The notes below the pieces were generated by a model, which was not told the DNA's origin, did no database searches, and saw only the letters and a program-made list of their open reading frames with translations. Both the position numbers and the translations under genes were made by a program. Source: Filobacillus milosensis (GTDB lineage Bacteria > Bacillota > Bacilli > Bacillales > Alkalibacillaceae). From it: DNA of 64,000 bases. This document shows positions 26,687 through 36,322 of this stretch, piece after piece (positions within the stretch are counted from its first letter, which is position 1; each line of letters begins with the position of its first letter). The stretch is taken from positions 204,657-268,656 of the forward strand of contig NZ_SOPW01000003.1 in the NCBI RefSeq assembly GCF_004402015.1. The letters are read 5' to 3'.

Positions 26687-28327
26687 ATGTGTATTTTTAT
26701 AGGCGGTGCTTGGCCTTATGCCAATGGTTCTTTACATTTAGGTCATATTTCAAGCTTGTTACCAGGGGACATTTTGGCTAGGTATTATAGAATGAAAGGT
26801 GAGAAGGTGCTATTTGTTTCTGGAAGTGATTGTAATGGTACACCTATTGCGATTAAAGCTAAACAAGAAAATGTCTCAATAAAAGAGATTTCAGATCACT
26901 ATCACGAAGAATTCATTCAAGACTTCAACAAATTAGGATTCTCATATGATACTTATTCACGAACCGATTCTAAGTTACATCATGAAGTTGTAAAGAAGAT
27001 TTTTTTGAAATTATTAAATAATAATCATTTGTATAAGCAAAAGGTGGAACAATGCTATTGTGATTATTGTGCACAGTTTTTACCAGATCGATTTGTAGAA
27101 GGTATATGTCCGAGTTGTCACAAACAAGCAAGAGGTGATCAATGTGACTTCTGTTCAAAGATATTAGATCCTTTAGATTTATTAAACAAAAAGTGCAAGA
27201 CCTGTGGTAATTCCCCACGAGCTAAGGAAACCGAGCATTTCTATTTTAAGTTAAGTTCTTTTCAGTCAGACATTGAGGTTTATCTAGATGGTGTTAAAAA
27301 TGATGGACAATGGCGAGATAATGCTATTCAGTTAACAGAGAGATATTTAAAAGAAGGTCTACATGATCGCGCAGCAACTAGAGATTTGCCTAATGGTGTG
27401 AGTGTTCCGTTTGAAGGATATGAAGATAAGAAAATTTATGTTTGGATTGAAGCTGTTTCTGGTTACTATTCTGCAAGTAAACAATGGGAGCTAGAACATA
27501 ACAAAGACGCATCTTGTTTTTGGGGGAAAGATACAAAATCCTATTACATTCATGGAAAAGATAATATTCCATTTCATTCGATTATCTGGCCGTCAATTTT
27601 ATTAGGGTTTAACCAACAGCCACTACCAACATATATTGTATCTAATGAGTATTTAACTATTGAACAGAAGAAATTATCAACGAGCAGAAATTGGGCAATT
27701 TGGGTAAAAGAAATACTCAAAAGGTATGGGGCTGACTCCGTACGATATTTTTTAACTATTAATGCACCTGAACACCGTGATGCTGACTTCTCTTGGCGAG
27801 AATTTATTTATAGTCATAATAGTGAGTTATTAGGCGCTTATGGAAATTTTGTTAATCGAACATTAAAATTTATTGAAAAGTCATATGAAAGCCAAATACC
27901 TAAATCCGATGTGAATCATGACATTAAAGTTAGAGTAGAGGAACTATATGAACATGTTGGCAAGCTTATTGAAAAAGCTCATTTTAAAGAAGCGTTAGAA
28001 GGGGTCTTTAATTTTATTCGTTATGCTAATAAATATTTTGATGAACAAAAGCCTTGGATACAGGTAAATGAAGAACCTACTGAATGCAAACATACATTAT
28101 TAAATTGTGTTTATATCATTGTGAATTTATCTCAATTACTCGAACCATTTTTACCATTTTCAAGTCAAAAAATCAAAGACGTGTTAGGCCTTAGTCATTC
28201 AACGTGGGAAGAAGCGAATGTTCAAAGTACTTATATTAATGAAGTTAGGCCTTTATTTAAGAGGATAGATATAAATCAAATTGATAAAGAACTAGAGGCA
28301 TTAAAGCATCAGACCTTAGAAAACTGA
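26687..28327 (+). CDS. metS: Methionyl-tRNA synthetase, short form
   Basis: A 546-residue class I synthetase. The HIGH signature is HLGH in [11 protein letters not shown]; the KMSKS signature is altered to KLSTS (residues about 334-338). Two zinc knuckles are present: [10 protein letters not shown] with CPSCHK, and CDFCSK with [15 protein letters not shown] and the FWGKD block complete the catalytic core, and the anticodon domain follows. It lacks the C-terminal EMAP/Trbp111 tRNA-binding domain of the main Bacillus MetRS, so this is likely a second MetRS. AGGGAGG leads to ATG 26687; the in-frame ATG at 26681 is too close to that RBS. Confidence 0.93.
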   Translation: MCIFIGGAWPYANGSLHLGHISSLLPGDILARYYRMKGEKVLFVSGSDCNGTPIAIKAKQENVSIKEISDHYHEEFIQDFNKLGFSYDTYSRTDSKLHHEVVKKIFLKLLNNNHLYKQKVEQCYCDYCAQFLPDRFVEGICPSCHKQARGDQCDFCSKILDPLDLLNKKCKTCGNSPRAKETEHFYFKLSSFQSDIEVYLDGVKNDGQWRDNAIQLTERYLKEGLHDRAATRDLPNGVSVPFEGYEDKKIYVWIEAVSGYYSASKQWELEHNKDASCFWGKDTKSYYIHGKDNIPFHSIIWPSILLGFNQQPLPTYIVSNEYLTIEQKKLSTSRNWAIWVKEILKRYGADSVRYFLTINAPEHRDADFSWREFIYSHNSELLGAYGNFVNRTLKFIEKSYESQIPKSDVNHDIKVRVEELYEHVGKLIEKAHFKEALEGVFNFIRYANKYFDEQKPWIQVNEEPTECKHTLLNCVYIIVNLSQLLEPFLPFSSQKIKDVLGLSHSTWEEANVQSTYINEVRPLFKRIDINQIDKELEALKHQTLEN

Positions 28328-28504
28328 ATATAAATATTTTACAGGTAGGAGAATTAAATTTATAAAAGAACTTTGAACCGCTACAAAAGCACGGTATTGC
28401 ATCAAAGTATTAATTTAAATTAACTTTTCGGGCTAATATCATACATTATTCTCCAAACTAGGTTATAATTAATATAGAACATATTAATTTAAGAGGTGGT
28501 TCAT

Positions 28505-28855
28505 ATTAATAATTTAAACATTCAACACTATATGAACGAACATAATTTTAAAGTTACACAGTTGACTGAAACAATTGATAAGCAAACTGTGTTAGTTAAG
28601 TCAACAAACTTCGGTAATCCTAAGAGTGATAAATTAGGTCATGTACGTATTAAAAGAGGAAGAGAACAAAGCGAAGAATTCGAAATCATCGACTCTAATG
28701 ATATTAATGCAAAAGTAGAGTTTGTTAATGATATGAATTGGATTGCAGATAAAATGAAAAATGAACTGATTTCTTTAATTCAACAAATGGGTGAAACAGC
28801 AAAACCTGTAAAAACTAATGCTACTTTAATTCGTACTAAAATTAATCAGGACTAA
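28505..28855 (+). CDS. Unknown protein, possible ATT start
   Basis: A roughly 117-residue soluble protein with no recognised domain; it contains NFGNPKSDKLGHVRIKRGRE and a C-terminal helical part ending LIRTKINQD. The frame is open from GTG 28496, but that codon lies inside the AAGAGGTGG RBS. The next plausible initiator at a proper distance is ATT at 28505. The first downstream ATG has no RBS. If ATT is not used, GTG 28496 remains possible. A clear terminator follows. Function unknown. Confidence 0.65.
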   Translation: MNNLNIQHYMNEHNFKVTQLTETIDKQTVLVKSTNFGNPKSDKLGHVRIKRGREQSEEFEIIDSNDINAKVEFVNDMNWIADKMKNELISLIQQMGETAKPVKTNATLIRTKINQD

Positions 28856-28858
28856 GAA

Positions 28859-28902
28859 TAAAACCGTTGAAATCGCTATTTTACAATTTCCAACGGTTTT
28901 AT
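28859..28902 (+). terminator. Terminator after the unknown gene at 28505
   Basis: AAAACCGTTGAAAT pairs with ATTTCCAACGGTTTT, with a T-rich tail. Confidence 0.85.
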
Positions 28903-29099
28903 TTGTTTACTAAATAATCAGGATGATTACTTTACAACTTATTAAAATTTGTTAACTGCTTTTAACATAAACCTTGTAAGTCACTCTTTATAAGGGTTCT
29001 TGTTTGTCATATTTAATCATGGATATTATTACCTGCTGAACCGTCATTATTATCTTGTTAATATAATTCTGAAAGTGATTATATAGGAGGAAGATAATA

Positions 29100-29690
29100 A
29101 TGAGAACAGTAATTACAGCGATTATTTTCGCGTTAACAATAGTTACACTATCCACTACTTCTATAACTGCAGAAGAAACTACAAAATATTCAGCAAAGAG
29201 TGGAGATTCATTATGGAAAATTAGCCAAAAATATGATGTTCCACTTGAAGCACTACAACGAACAAACAATAAGTACGATGATTATTTAAAGATTGGTGAA
29301 ACCTTAACCATTCCAACGGCTGTAAGTAATATTGATAAAGGTTTACTTGCTCGCTTAGTCCAGGCTGAAGCGAAGGGTGAATCTTATGCAGGTAAAGTTG
29401 CAGTTGCTACAGTTGTATTAAACAGAGTGGACAGCAATCAATTTCCTAACTCAGTAAAAGAAGTTATTTATGAAAAAGCAGGTGGCCATTATGCATTTAC
29501 TCCTGTTAAAAATGGTCAAATCAAATTGCCTGCTAGTCAAGAAGCTAAGCAAGCAGTAGAGGAAGCATTAGAGTTTAGAGGGAAAGGTAATGGATCACTA
29601 TATTTTTATAATCCAGCTACCTCCACAAGCTCATGGGTCTTCTCTAGAGAAACAACAATAACTATTGGAAAGCATAGATTCGCAAAGTAA
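29100..29690 (+). CDS. LysM/SleB-type cell wall hydrolase
   Basis: A 196-residue exported enzyme. The signal peptide ends near SITAEE (residue 23). A LysM module covers about residues 29-74 (SGDSLWKISQKYDVPLEALQ to IGETLTIP). A Hydrolase_2 (SleB C-terminal) domain fills the rest: LLARLVQAEAKGESYAGKVAVA with the catalytic Glu of lytic transglycosylase-like enzymes, VLNRVDSNQFPNSVKEVIY and SLYFYNP. B. subtilis SleB, YkvT and CwlJ are relatives that act in spore cortex lysis or wall turnover. Strong TAGGAGGAAG RBS. A terminator follows. Confidence 0.93.
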   Translation: MRTVITAIIFALTIVTLSTTSITAEETTKYSAKSGDSLWKISQKYDVPLEALQRTNNKYDDYLKIGETLTIPTAVSNIDKGLLARLVQAEAKGESYAGKVAVATVVLNRVDSNQFPNSVKEVIYEKAGGHYAFTPVKNGQIKLPASQEAKQAVEEALEFRGKGNGSLYFYNPATSTSSWVFSRETTITIGKHRFAK

Positions 29691-29698
29691 ATAATTAG

Positions 29699-29729
29699 AG
29701 TCACAGTTTTTAACACTGTGACTTTTTTT
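29699..29729 (+). terminator. Terminator after the SleB-like gene
   Basis: AGTCACAGT and ACTGTGACT form the stem, then T7. Confidence 0.85.
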
Positions 29730-29962
29730 ATGTCCATTTACTAATTCTGTCATTAGAAATTAGCAGGAAAAAAAGCAATGAAAAGCAAGATAAACAGTTT
29801 AAGAACAAAGAGTAATGGTAGTCATTTTTTTAAAAATAAAACAAGTATATCAAATTCCCTTCTTTAAAAAAGGGGATTTTAAATAAAATTTCAAACGGAT
29901 ATTTGGTATTTTATGTTAATATGTATTTACAGTATAAATACTAAGTATAATGGAGTAATTTA

Positions 29963-30628
29963 ATGATTAAAGCAATATTTTTTGATTTAGATGGTACACT
30001 ATTAAATCGTGAACGTACACTTGAGTTATTCGTTGAATATCAATACAACCAGTTCATCTCACCATTAGAAGTTGTTTCAAAAGATGATTACATAACAAAA
30101 TTTATTGAATTAGATGACCGTGGTTATGTTTGGAAAGATAAAGTTTATCAACAATTAATGAAACACTTTAATATCTCTGCGCTTACTTGGCAAAGTTTGC
30201 TTAAAGATTACTTAAATAACTTTAAAGATTGTTGCACACCTTTTCCAGGTCTTATGCAAACCATTAAAAATTTAAAGTCTAATAATTTGGTTCTTGGAAT
30301 TATTACAAATGGCAGGGGCCAATTCCAAATGGATAACATTAAAGCCTTAGGAATTGAAGACTACTTCGACACGATATTGATTTCAGAATGGGAAGGTATG
30401 AAAAAACCTGATGAAAGACTATTTAGAAAGGCTTTAGATCGACATCATTTGTCTGCGGGTGAATGTATTTTTGTAGGAGATCACCCAGATAAAGATATTA
30501 AGGCTTCAAACCACATTGGTATGATAAGTGTTTGGAAGGAAGACTGCTATTACGGCAAAGCAGATGCCGATTTTATCATTAAAGATTTAGTCGAGATTAT
30601 AGACATAATAGATAAAATTAATCCCTAA
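29963..30628 (+). CDS. HAD-superfamily phosphatase
   Basis: A 221-residue haloacid-dehalogenase-like hydrolase. Motif I is FFDLDGTLLN, motif II is the Thr in GIITNGRG, motif III is the Lys in MKKPDERLF, and motif IV is GDHPDKDIKAS. A helical cap lies between motifs I and II, as in YjjG/phosphoglycolate phosphatase-like enzymes. The substrate cannot be told. TGGAG RBS. The lipoprotein gene follows 15 nt downstream, so the two are probably cotranscribed. Confidence 0.9.
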   Translation: MIKAIFFDLDGTLLNRERTLELFVEYQYNQFISPLEVVSKDDYITKFIELDDRGYVWKDKVYQQLMKHFNISALTWQSLLKDYLNNFKDCCTPFPGLMQTIKNLKSNNLVLGIITNGRGQFQMDNIKALGIEDYFDTILISEWEGMKKPDERLFRKALDRHHLSAGECIFVGDHPDKDIKASNHIGMISVWKEDCYYGKADADFIIKDLVEIIDIIDKINP

Positions 30629-30643
30629 GAGAGGTTTGATTAC

Positions 30644-31096
30644 ATGAAAAAAACCTTAATTTTAGTAATATCGCTATTAATTCTAACTGCATGCTCAAGT
30701 GAAGAAGATATAGTGATTGATAACAAAACGTCATTTAAAAGACTAGTTGTACAAAAAGTAATAAATAATAGCTCATCAACTGATTTATCTAAAACGGTTG
30801 AGGATACAGAAACCATTCAAGAAATATTAAATCTAGTAGAAGAGCTTGAAGTAGAAAGGTCTAATAATGATGACATATTTAAATTGATAAAATCTAAAGA
30901 CACTTATATATTAGGGTTTTATAATGAACAATATCATTTTACAGATCATTTCCCTTATAGTTTTTATGTAACAGAAAACGGTACGTTCATATTTTTACAA
31001 CGTCGAGTTGACGAATCGTGGACTCCGCGGATTTCATTAAAACAACATAAAGACCTATTAGATGAAATGCTTGAGATTGCAGAAGTAGACTTCTAG
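30644..31096 (+). CDS. Lipoprotein of unknown function
   Basis: A 150-residue protein with a lipoprotein signal (KKTLILVISLLILTAC, lipidated Cys17). The mature part shows NKTSFKRLVVQKVINNSSS and TIQEILNLVEELEVERS, a layout common to small uncharacterised Bacillus lipoproteins with a beta-sheet/helix fold. No enzyme motif. It sits between a HAD phosphatase and a flavoprotein oxidoreductase with short gaps (15 and 26 nt), suggesting one transcript. Confidence 0.75.
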   Translation: MKKTLILVISLLILTACSSEEDIVIDNKTSFKRLVVQKVINNSSSTDLSKTVEDTETIQEILNLVEELEVERSNNDDIFKLIKSKDTYILGFYNEQYHFTDHFPYSFYVTENGTFIFLQRRVDESWTPRISLKQHKDLLDEMLEIAEVDF

Positions 31097-31122
31097 ATAC
31101 AAAGTTAAGGAGAAGAGAAATA

Positions 31123-32607
31123 TTGAATTGGTTAAAACAAAACTATAATTTAAAGCTTATCTCTCTATTGGCAATCGTGGTTTACGGTGCTGCGTTTGCT
31201 CTTTCAATCTATATAAATCAAACAGAAGACAAATTGTTAATCCATGATGTGAGTCGATTATTTCCAGATCGGGTCTATGAAATAGTAGAAGGAGAAGAAG
31301 AAGCGGCCTTGGTTGAAGCGGTTAAGGCGGCTAAAGAAAATAATTTAAAGATATCAATTGGTGGGGCCCGGCATAGTCAGGGTGGACATGCATTCTATCA
31401 AGACTCTGTGTTTTTAGATATGTCTAATTATAATAAAATCCTTAAATTAGATGAAAAAGAAAAAACCATTAAGGTCCAAAGTGGTGTGACTTGGGAACAA
31501 ATACAAGATTACATAAATCCACACGGGTTAGCCATAAAGGTTATGCAATCATCTAATGTTTTTACTGTAGGTGGGTCATTAAGCTCGAATGTTCATGGAC
31601 GAGATCCACAATACGGACCTCTAATTGAAACCGTTAAATCATTTCGATTACTTAAAGCTGACGGAAATGTCATTAATGTGAGCAGAAACGAGAATGAAGA
31701 ATTATTTGAGTTAGTTATTGGTGGTTATGGATTATTTGGTGTAATTCTAGATGTCACTTTAGAATTAACGGACAATGAAATCTACGTATCACAAACTGAA
31801 AAGATAAATTATAAAGATTATCCCGAATACATAATAAAACAAATCGCCAACAATGACGATGTTGGTTTGCATTTTGCCCGATTAGCTGCAACACCTGATG
31901 ATTTACTGAATGATATGTATATGACAACGTATCGTACAATCGATAAAGGTGATGATCGGTATCCAACTAATGAAGATGACTATGAAGAACTTGTCGAGTT
32001 AAATGAAGAACAAAATGTTTTAAGGGATAAATTCTTCTTTGGTTTATCAAGAAAGTATGATTGGGCAAAGAATTTAGTATGGGATCTGCAGCAGAAATTA
32101 TATGCAGAAAAAGAAGAGGGGGAGGTTGTGTCTCGAAATAATGCAATGAGACCTCCGATTGAATTCCTGGAATATGATTCAGATAAAGATACTGATATTC
32201 TCCAAGAATATTTTATCCCAGTTGACCATTTTGAGGAGTTTGTAGATGGTCTTAGAAAGATTGTAAAGGAAGATGACTTAAATTTAATGAATGTAACAGT
32301 TCGTTACACACCTAAACATAATGAAGGTTACCTTACTTATGCTAAAGAAGATACTCTGGCATTAGTACTTCTATTTAATCATGAATTATCAGATGAAGGG
32401 ATTGCTCATATGAAACTATCAACTCAAAAAATTGTTAATCAGGCTCTTGAATTGAATGGTAGATACTATTTGACCTATCAGTTATTTCCTTCTCAAGATC
32501 AAATTCGTAAAGCCTATCCTAAAATCGAATCGTTTTTTAAACGCAAACTGGAATATGATCCGAACGAACGCTTTATGAATAATTTCTATGAAAGGTACGC
32601 TAAATAA
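31123..32607 (+). CDS. FAD-linked oxidoreductase (FAD_binding_4), membrane-anchored
   Basis: A 494-residue protein. An N-terminal hydrophobic helix (residues 13-30) is followed by a PCMH-type FAD domain: EAVKAAKENNLKISIGGARHSQGGHAF, then SSNVFTVGGSLSSNVHGRDPQYGP and GGYGLFGVILDVTLEL. The conserved SGGARHS motif is the region where flavin can be covalently bound to His in some members. The C-terminal half is a substrate-binding domain with no clear family. Resembles D-arabinono-lactone/glycolate-oxidase-type enzymes; the substrate is unknown. TTG start with AAGGAGAAG. Confidence 0.85.
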   Translation: MNWLKQNYNLKLISLLAIVVYGAAFALSIYINQTEDKLLIHDVSRLFPDRVYEIVEGEEEAALVEAVKAAKENNLKISIGGARHSQGGHAFYQDSVFLDMSNYNKILKLDEKEKTIKVQSGVTWEQIQDYINPHGLAIKVMQSSNVFTVGGSLSSNVHGRDPQYGPLIETVKSFRLLKADGNVINVSRNENEELFELVIGGYGLFGVILDVTLELTDNEIYVSQTEKINYKDYPEYIIKQIANNDDVGLHFARLAATPDDLLNDMYMTTYRTIDKGDDRYPTNEDDYEELVELNEEQNVLRDKFFFGLSRKYDWAKNLVWDLQQKLYAEKEEGEVVSRNNAMRPPIEFLEYDSDKDTDILQEYFIPVDHFEEFVDGLRKIVKEDDLNLMNVTVRYTPKHNEGYLTYAKEDTLALVLLFNHELSDEGIAHMKLSTQKIVNQALELNGRYYLTYQLFPSQDQIRKAYPKIESFFKRKLEYDPNERFMNNFYERYAK

Positions 32608-32608
32608 G

Positions 32609-33154
32609 ATGCTTAAATGGATAGTTATTTCTCAAAGTCTATTATTATTTGGTACTGGGTTGGTTTTTCCTTTTTATATTATTTTCTTAAGTGAAGTTGG
32701 AGGTAATTTTTCTGAGTTCGGCATAGCTTATGGTATTTTCACCATTAGTTCTGCTTTAGTCCATCATTGGGTAGGCAGACGGTCAGACAAAGTAGGCAGA
32801 AAATCATTTTTGCTTATAAATACATGGGGAAGTGCACTGATTTATTTAACATTTCCAATAATAACAAGCATCGGACAAGTTTATATCATACAGGTTCTAT
32901 TAGGTATATTGGGTGCTATGCAAAAAACAAGTGAAAAAGCCATTGTTGCTGATTTTACTGATGGAGAATCACGGGGTAAGAAAATAGGCTCTTACCACTT
33001 TTGGGTCTCTTTATTCTCAGGATTCGCGGTAATAGTCGGTGGATTTTTAATTGATTTATTAACTGTGGATATCATTTTTTATTTTGGATCAATTATTTTA
33101 TTTGTTAGTGGGTGGTTTATTTTATTTATAAATGAATCTAGAGATGTTAATTAA
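32609..33154 (+). CDS. MFS-type membrane protein, half-length
   Basis: About 181 residues with six predicted TM helices. The MFS loop 2-3 motif is visible as GRRSDKVGRKSFLLI. A normal MFS carrier has 12 helices in about 400 residues, so this corresponds to the N-terminal half only; the stop is followed by no remnant of the second half. It could be a degenerate gene or one of the six-helix MFS-like proteins. The frame is open from ATG 32588 inside the oxidoreductase gene; ATG 32609 just after its stop is equally possible. The two genes are coupled. Confidence 0.75.
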   Translation: MLKWIVISQSLLLFGTGLVFPFYIIFLSEVGGNFSEFGIAYGIFTISSALVHHWVGRRSDKVGRKSFLLINTWGSALIYLTFPIITSIGQVYIIQVLLGILGAMQKTSEKAIVADFTDGESRGKKIGSYHFWVSLFSGFAVIVGGFLIDLLTVDIIFYFGSIILFVSGWFILFINESRDVN

Positions 33155-33174
33155 GAGCCTTGAATCCAGCTCTC

Positions 33175-33846
33175 TTAGAAATTCTGTTCAGAATACACAT
33201 TTAAATTTAAATCTTTATCTCTGACTGTAGCAAGAAAGATTCCATCAGTATGATCGAAGCCTTTTTGTTTAAGTTCATTCTCTAACCATGCTACATCCTT
33301 ATTTAAAGAGTCAAGATGGTTGTGTTGTATTTTACCTTCAATAATAACAATGATGGGTAAGCCAGGATCAGAAACGTCTATATCGAGATGACTGGGAGTC
33401 ACAAACGTTTTATCTTTTTTAGGGAGTATACTAATTTCACCATTAGGTTCTAATAAAGCGTAATCTATGTCACTGATATCAAAATATCCAGCTGTTCTTA
33501 TTGTAGATAATAGTTCCATAAGAGTGTAACGGCTTTTCTTTAGATTATGCGACATAATTTTACCATGCTTAATTAAATAAGTTGAATCTCCAATTAGATA
33601 TTTATTTAATTTATTTATGAGCGTAAGTTTAGAAATTGTTAAATAAAGAATAATAACAGTTATACCACCGGCTAATCCTTGAGAAATTCCCTTTACGTCT
33701 ATGGAACCAAATAACACATATGCAAGAAAAAATATAGCTCCGAAGTCATGAGCCGTCAATTGAGCTAGAGCGGATTTCCCTAATAAACGTACACCAGTAA
33801 CATAAACAATAAAAAGTAATGTAATTTCAGCAATTAATCCAAGCAT
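33175..33846 (-). CDS. DUF421 (YetF/YrbG-like) membrane protein
   Basis: About 223 residues: three N-terminal TM helices (with VTGVRLLGKSALAQLTAHDFGAIFF, the family signature) then a cytosolic two-lobed domain with RYTLMELLSTIRTAGYFDISDIDYALLEPNGEISI. In B. subtilis such proteins are sporulation or stress associated; function uncertain. The frame extends to ATG 33903, but only ATG 33846 has a GGGTG-type RBS upstream. It is convergent with the MFS-like gene. Confidence 0.85.
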   Translation of the reverse strand: MLGLIAEITLLFIVYVTGVRLLGKSALAQLTAHDFGAIFFLAYVLFGSIDVKGISQGLAGGITVIILYLTISKLTLINKLNKYLIGDSTYLIKHGKIMSHNLKKSRYTLMELLSTIRTAGYFDISDIDYALLEPNGEISILPKKDKTFVTPSHLDIDVSDPGLPIIVIIEGKIQHNHLDSLNKDVAWLENELKQKGFDHTDGIFLATVRDKDLNLNVYSEQNF

Positions 33847-34077
33847 ATACGACACCCTATAAATTAGTCTAAGTTTTAGTATGTTGAATAAGTGTATCGT
33901 CATACATAAGATCAGAATGAGAAAAGGGAAGGGAGGGCCCGAAGAATATTTCTAACATTAGATATACATAATTGACTCGTAACCAAACACTAAGATTGAA
34001 TATTAGTCAAAGACCATTTAAAATCTGTATAGAGACAAAAATACTATTTTAAATTACAATATTGGGAGTTGTATATC

Positions 34078-34419
34078 ATGGCTGAACTTATTGAAAGTAA
34101 AGAACAGTTTAATCAATTAATAACGAAAGAACAACCTGTTGTGTTTAAGTTTTCTGGAGACTGGTGTCCTGATTGTAAACGTATGGACTTTTTTATTGGT
34201 AGTGTTCTAGACAAATTTGAAGAGTTTCCTTTCTATGAAATAGATAAAGACCAATTTCCAGAGCTTGCTGAAGAATATCAAGTGATGGGGATTCCAAGTC
34301 TATTGGTATTTAAAGAAGGAGAAAAAGTTGGTCATTTGCATAGTGCATATGCTAAAACGCCTGATGAGGTAACTGAATACCTTGAAGATTATTTCAAAAA
34401 AATAACTTCAACGAAATAA
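34078..34419 (+). CDS. Thioredoxin-like protein (YtpP type)
   Basis: A 113-residue thioredoxin fold with the redox pair C30-PD-C33 in SGDWCPDCKRM and the cis-proline in MGIPSLLVF. The WCPDC active site, rather than WCGPC, is that of YtpP-like proteins of Bacillus. Cytosolic. Start ATG 34078 with TTGGGAG upstream; the frame opens 3 codons earlier at TTG 34069 without an RBS. Partner unknown. Confidence 0.9.
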   Translation: MAELIESKEQFNQLITKEQPVVFKFSGDWCPDCKRMDFFIGSVLDKFEEFPFYEIDKDQFPELAEEYQVMGIPSLLVFKEGEKVGHLHSAYAKTPDEVTEYLEDYFKKITSTK

Positions 34420-34421
34420 GT

Positions 34422-34453
34422 AAAAAAGCATCCAGTTATTTGGATGCTTTTTT
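34422..34453 (+). terminator. Terminator after the thioredoxin-like gene
   Basis: AAAAAAGCATCCA pairs with TGGATGCTTTTTT. Confidence 0.9.
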
Positions 34454-34489
34454 CACTGGAAAATTTCGTGCATGAGGCAACTTGTTAAT

Positions 34490-34945
34490 TTATGTTTTAT
34501 CTTCATCATGAGTATCTGAATCGTTAATATTATCTAATGAGTTGTCTTCCGAAAATTCTGTTTGTAAGTTTCGATGATTTACAGAAGGTCTTTCCTCGGT
34601 TTCCATTTCGTTATATTCAGATTTAACCCACTTATGAAAGAAATATTCAAAAACTGTTAATCCCGCACTAGAAATGAGTGAAGCAGTTAATAAATCTCCT
34701 CCATAGGTCAGCATATCAAGCATGAAATAGATCACAACAAAAGCCAATACGAAATCAGTTGCTGTTGCAATAGTGTTATTCGTTCTCGGTAAGATAAAAG
34801 CATCCCCAATATAAGAAATAAGAGTGAGTGCAATACTGATTAATAGTACATTATTAAACGCTACATCATAACCGAAGCCCAGAATTAAATATAGCAAAAC
34901 AAAGCATGCAACAAATTTAGTTAAAATTAGCTTAAAATGATTCAT
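34490..34945 (-). CDS. DUF2512 (YndM-like) membrane protein
   Basis: A 151-residue protein with four TM helices in the first 110 residues (LILTKFVACFVLLYLILGF; YIGDAFILPRTNNTIATATDF, the family signature) and an acidic cytosolic tail (EDNSLDNINDSDTHDEDKT). B. subtilis YndM belongs to the same family; role unknown. AAAGGAGGAAAAT RBS. It is convergent with the thioredoxin-like gene. Confidence 0.87.
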   Translation of the reverse strand: MNHFKLILTKFVACFVLLYLILGFGYDVAFNNVLLISIALTLISYIGDAFILPRTNNTIATATDFVLAFVVIYFMLDMLTYGGDLLTASLISSAGLTVFEYFFHKWVKSEYNEMETEERPSVNHRNLQTEFSEDNSLDNINDSDTHDEDKT

Positions 34946-35272
34946 CGTTATTTTCCTCCTTTCTTTATTGATTAGTATGGCTATATTAATGAATATTATT
35001 TATTTAATGATGGTGAAAGAAGGAAGTTAGATAATGATATATCACGGTCTTGAGATTAACTTTTCAAAAAAATTGAACATCCATTTCACAAATATAAATA
35101 ATATATTACGCCTTTTTTTAAAAAAATTACTTCTGCCTGAACCATAATTTTTATGGAAACTTTGAAATAGCTTCATATGATTAACAACTTTGATGAAGTA
35201 GTTGATTCCCTAAAAATGAATCCAGAAGTATTACCATACTAATTTTGAATTATTATTCAAATTACATTAGAA
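34946..35272. other. Intergenic region with no clear gene
   Basis: About 330 nt, AT-rich. The only coding-like stretch is a 21-codon frame at 35177-35242 with no RBS (ending MNPEVLPY), possibly a remnant of a lost gene. Confidence 0.4.
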
Positions 35273-35273
35273 A

Positions 35274-35312
35274 AAAGAGCTGACTAAAGATTGAATTTAG
35301 TCAGCTCTTTTT
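35274..35312 (-). terminator. Terminator after the YVTN lipoprotein gene
   Basis: AAAGAGCTGACTAAA and TTTAGTCAGCTCTTT form a 15-bp stem. Confidence 0.85.
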
Positions 35313-35314
35313 AT

Positions 35315-36322
35315 TTAACAGCTTCCGCCAATTCCAGGTAGCGCTTTTATTTGTATTCCATGTGGAGCATCACCAACGGTAATTTCTTCCACAATTTCAT
35401 TTGTCTCCATGTTTAATACAGCAACTTTATTCGTGCCATTTAAAGTGATATATGCTTTTGTTTGTTTACGATTAAATGAAATGTGTTTAGGCGTTGATAT
35501 ATTGTCTAATTTCTTAATTATCTTCTGATTGTCTAAATCATAGATGGTAATACTTTTGCCTTCCATATTTGTTGAAATTAGTTTAGAACCATCTTCAGTG
35601 ATAACAAAGTCTGTAACACCTTCTCCAACTTTAAATTGAGCTACTTTTTCTCCATTTGGTATATCAAAAACTTCAACTTGTTCACTAGTGGCAACATATA
35701 ATTGATTTCCATTATTATTCGTTTTTATAACTCTAGGTGTAGATGAAGTTTCAAATGTTTTAGTAAGTTTATTATTTTCCACTAAATATACACGATTGTT
35801 CTCATGATCACTTACGATAAGTTGATCACCGTTTAAATATGGATAATTAGTTTTAGCACCTTTTCCAAGATCAATTTGGTTAACAACTTTTTCTTGCTCA
35901 GTATTAATCACATAGACGTATTGATCGCCAACTGTTGTGACATATAACGTTTTATTGTTAGGAGTTATAGCTATTCCATGCGGAAGTGGTCCAACCTCAA
36001 TTTCTTTGGTCATTTTTAATGATTGTGTATTGATGATTCCGACTGTACTACTGTTTTGGTTAGCGACATATGCGCGTCGCATCGTACTAGAAAAAACTAA
36101 GTTGGCAGGTTTTTCACCTGTTTCAATTTCTCCAACAACCTTACTTGAACGAATGTCTATTATTGATATCTTATTATCTGCTTCGCTAGGTACATAAAAT
36201 TGAACACTCGTTAATTGACTTGCTTTATTCTGCTCATCGATTTCATCCTGTGTCACCATCGCACAACCTGCTAGGGAACATGAAATGAATATAAGGGCAA
36301 TAATTAATAAGTTATGCTTCAT
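35315..36322 (-). CDS. YVTN/YncE-family beta-propeller lipoprotein
   Basis: A 335-residue surface lipoprotein (lipobox SLAGC, Cys20). The mature chain is a seven-bladed propeller of repeats such as SIIDIRSSKVVGEIETGEKP, VGIINTQSLKMTKEIEVGPLPHGI and VAVLNMETNEIVEEITVGDAPHGI. YVTN propellers bind partners or metals; no catalytic residues are known for this class. It ends with GGSC, a C-terminal cysteine. It is divergent from the rhodanese lipoprotein gene, sharing a 175-nt control region, so a link to sulfur metabolism is possible but unproven. Confidence 0.88.
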   Translation of the reverse strand: MKHNLLIIALIFISCSLAGCAMVTQDEIDEQNKASQLTSVQFYVPSEADNKISIIDIRSSKVVGEIETGEKPANLVFSSTMRRAYVANQNSSTVGIINTQSLKMTKEIEVGPLPHGIAITPNNKTLYVTTVGDQYVYVINTEQEKVVNQIDLGKGAKTNYPYLNGDQLIVSDHENNRVYLVENNKLTKTFETSSTPRVIKTNNNGNQLYVATSEQVEVFDIPNGEKVAQFKVGEGVTDFVITEDGSKLISTNMEGKSITIYDLDNQKIIKKLDNISTPKHISFNRKQTKAYITLNGTNKVAVLNMETNEIVEEITVGDAPHGIQIKALPGIGGSC

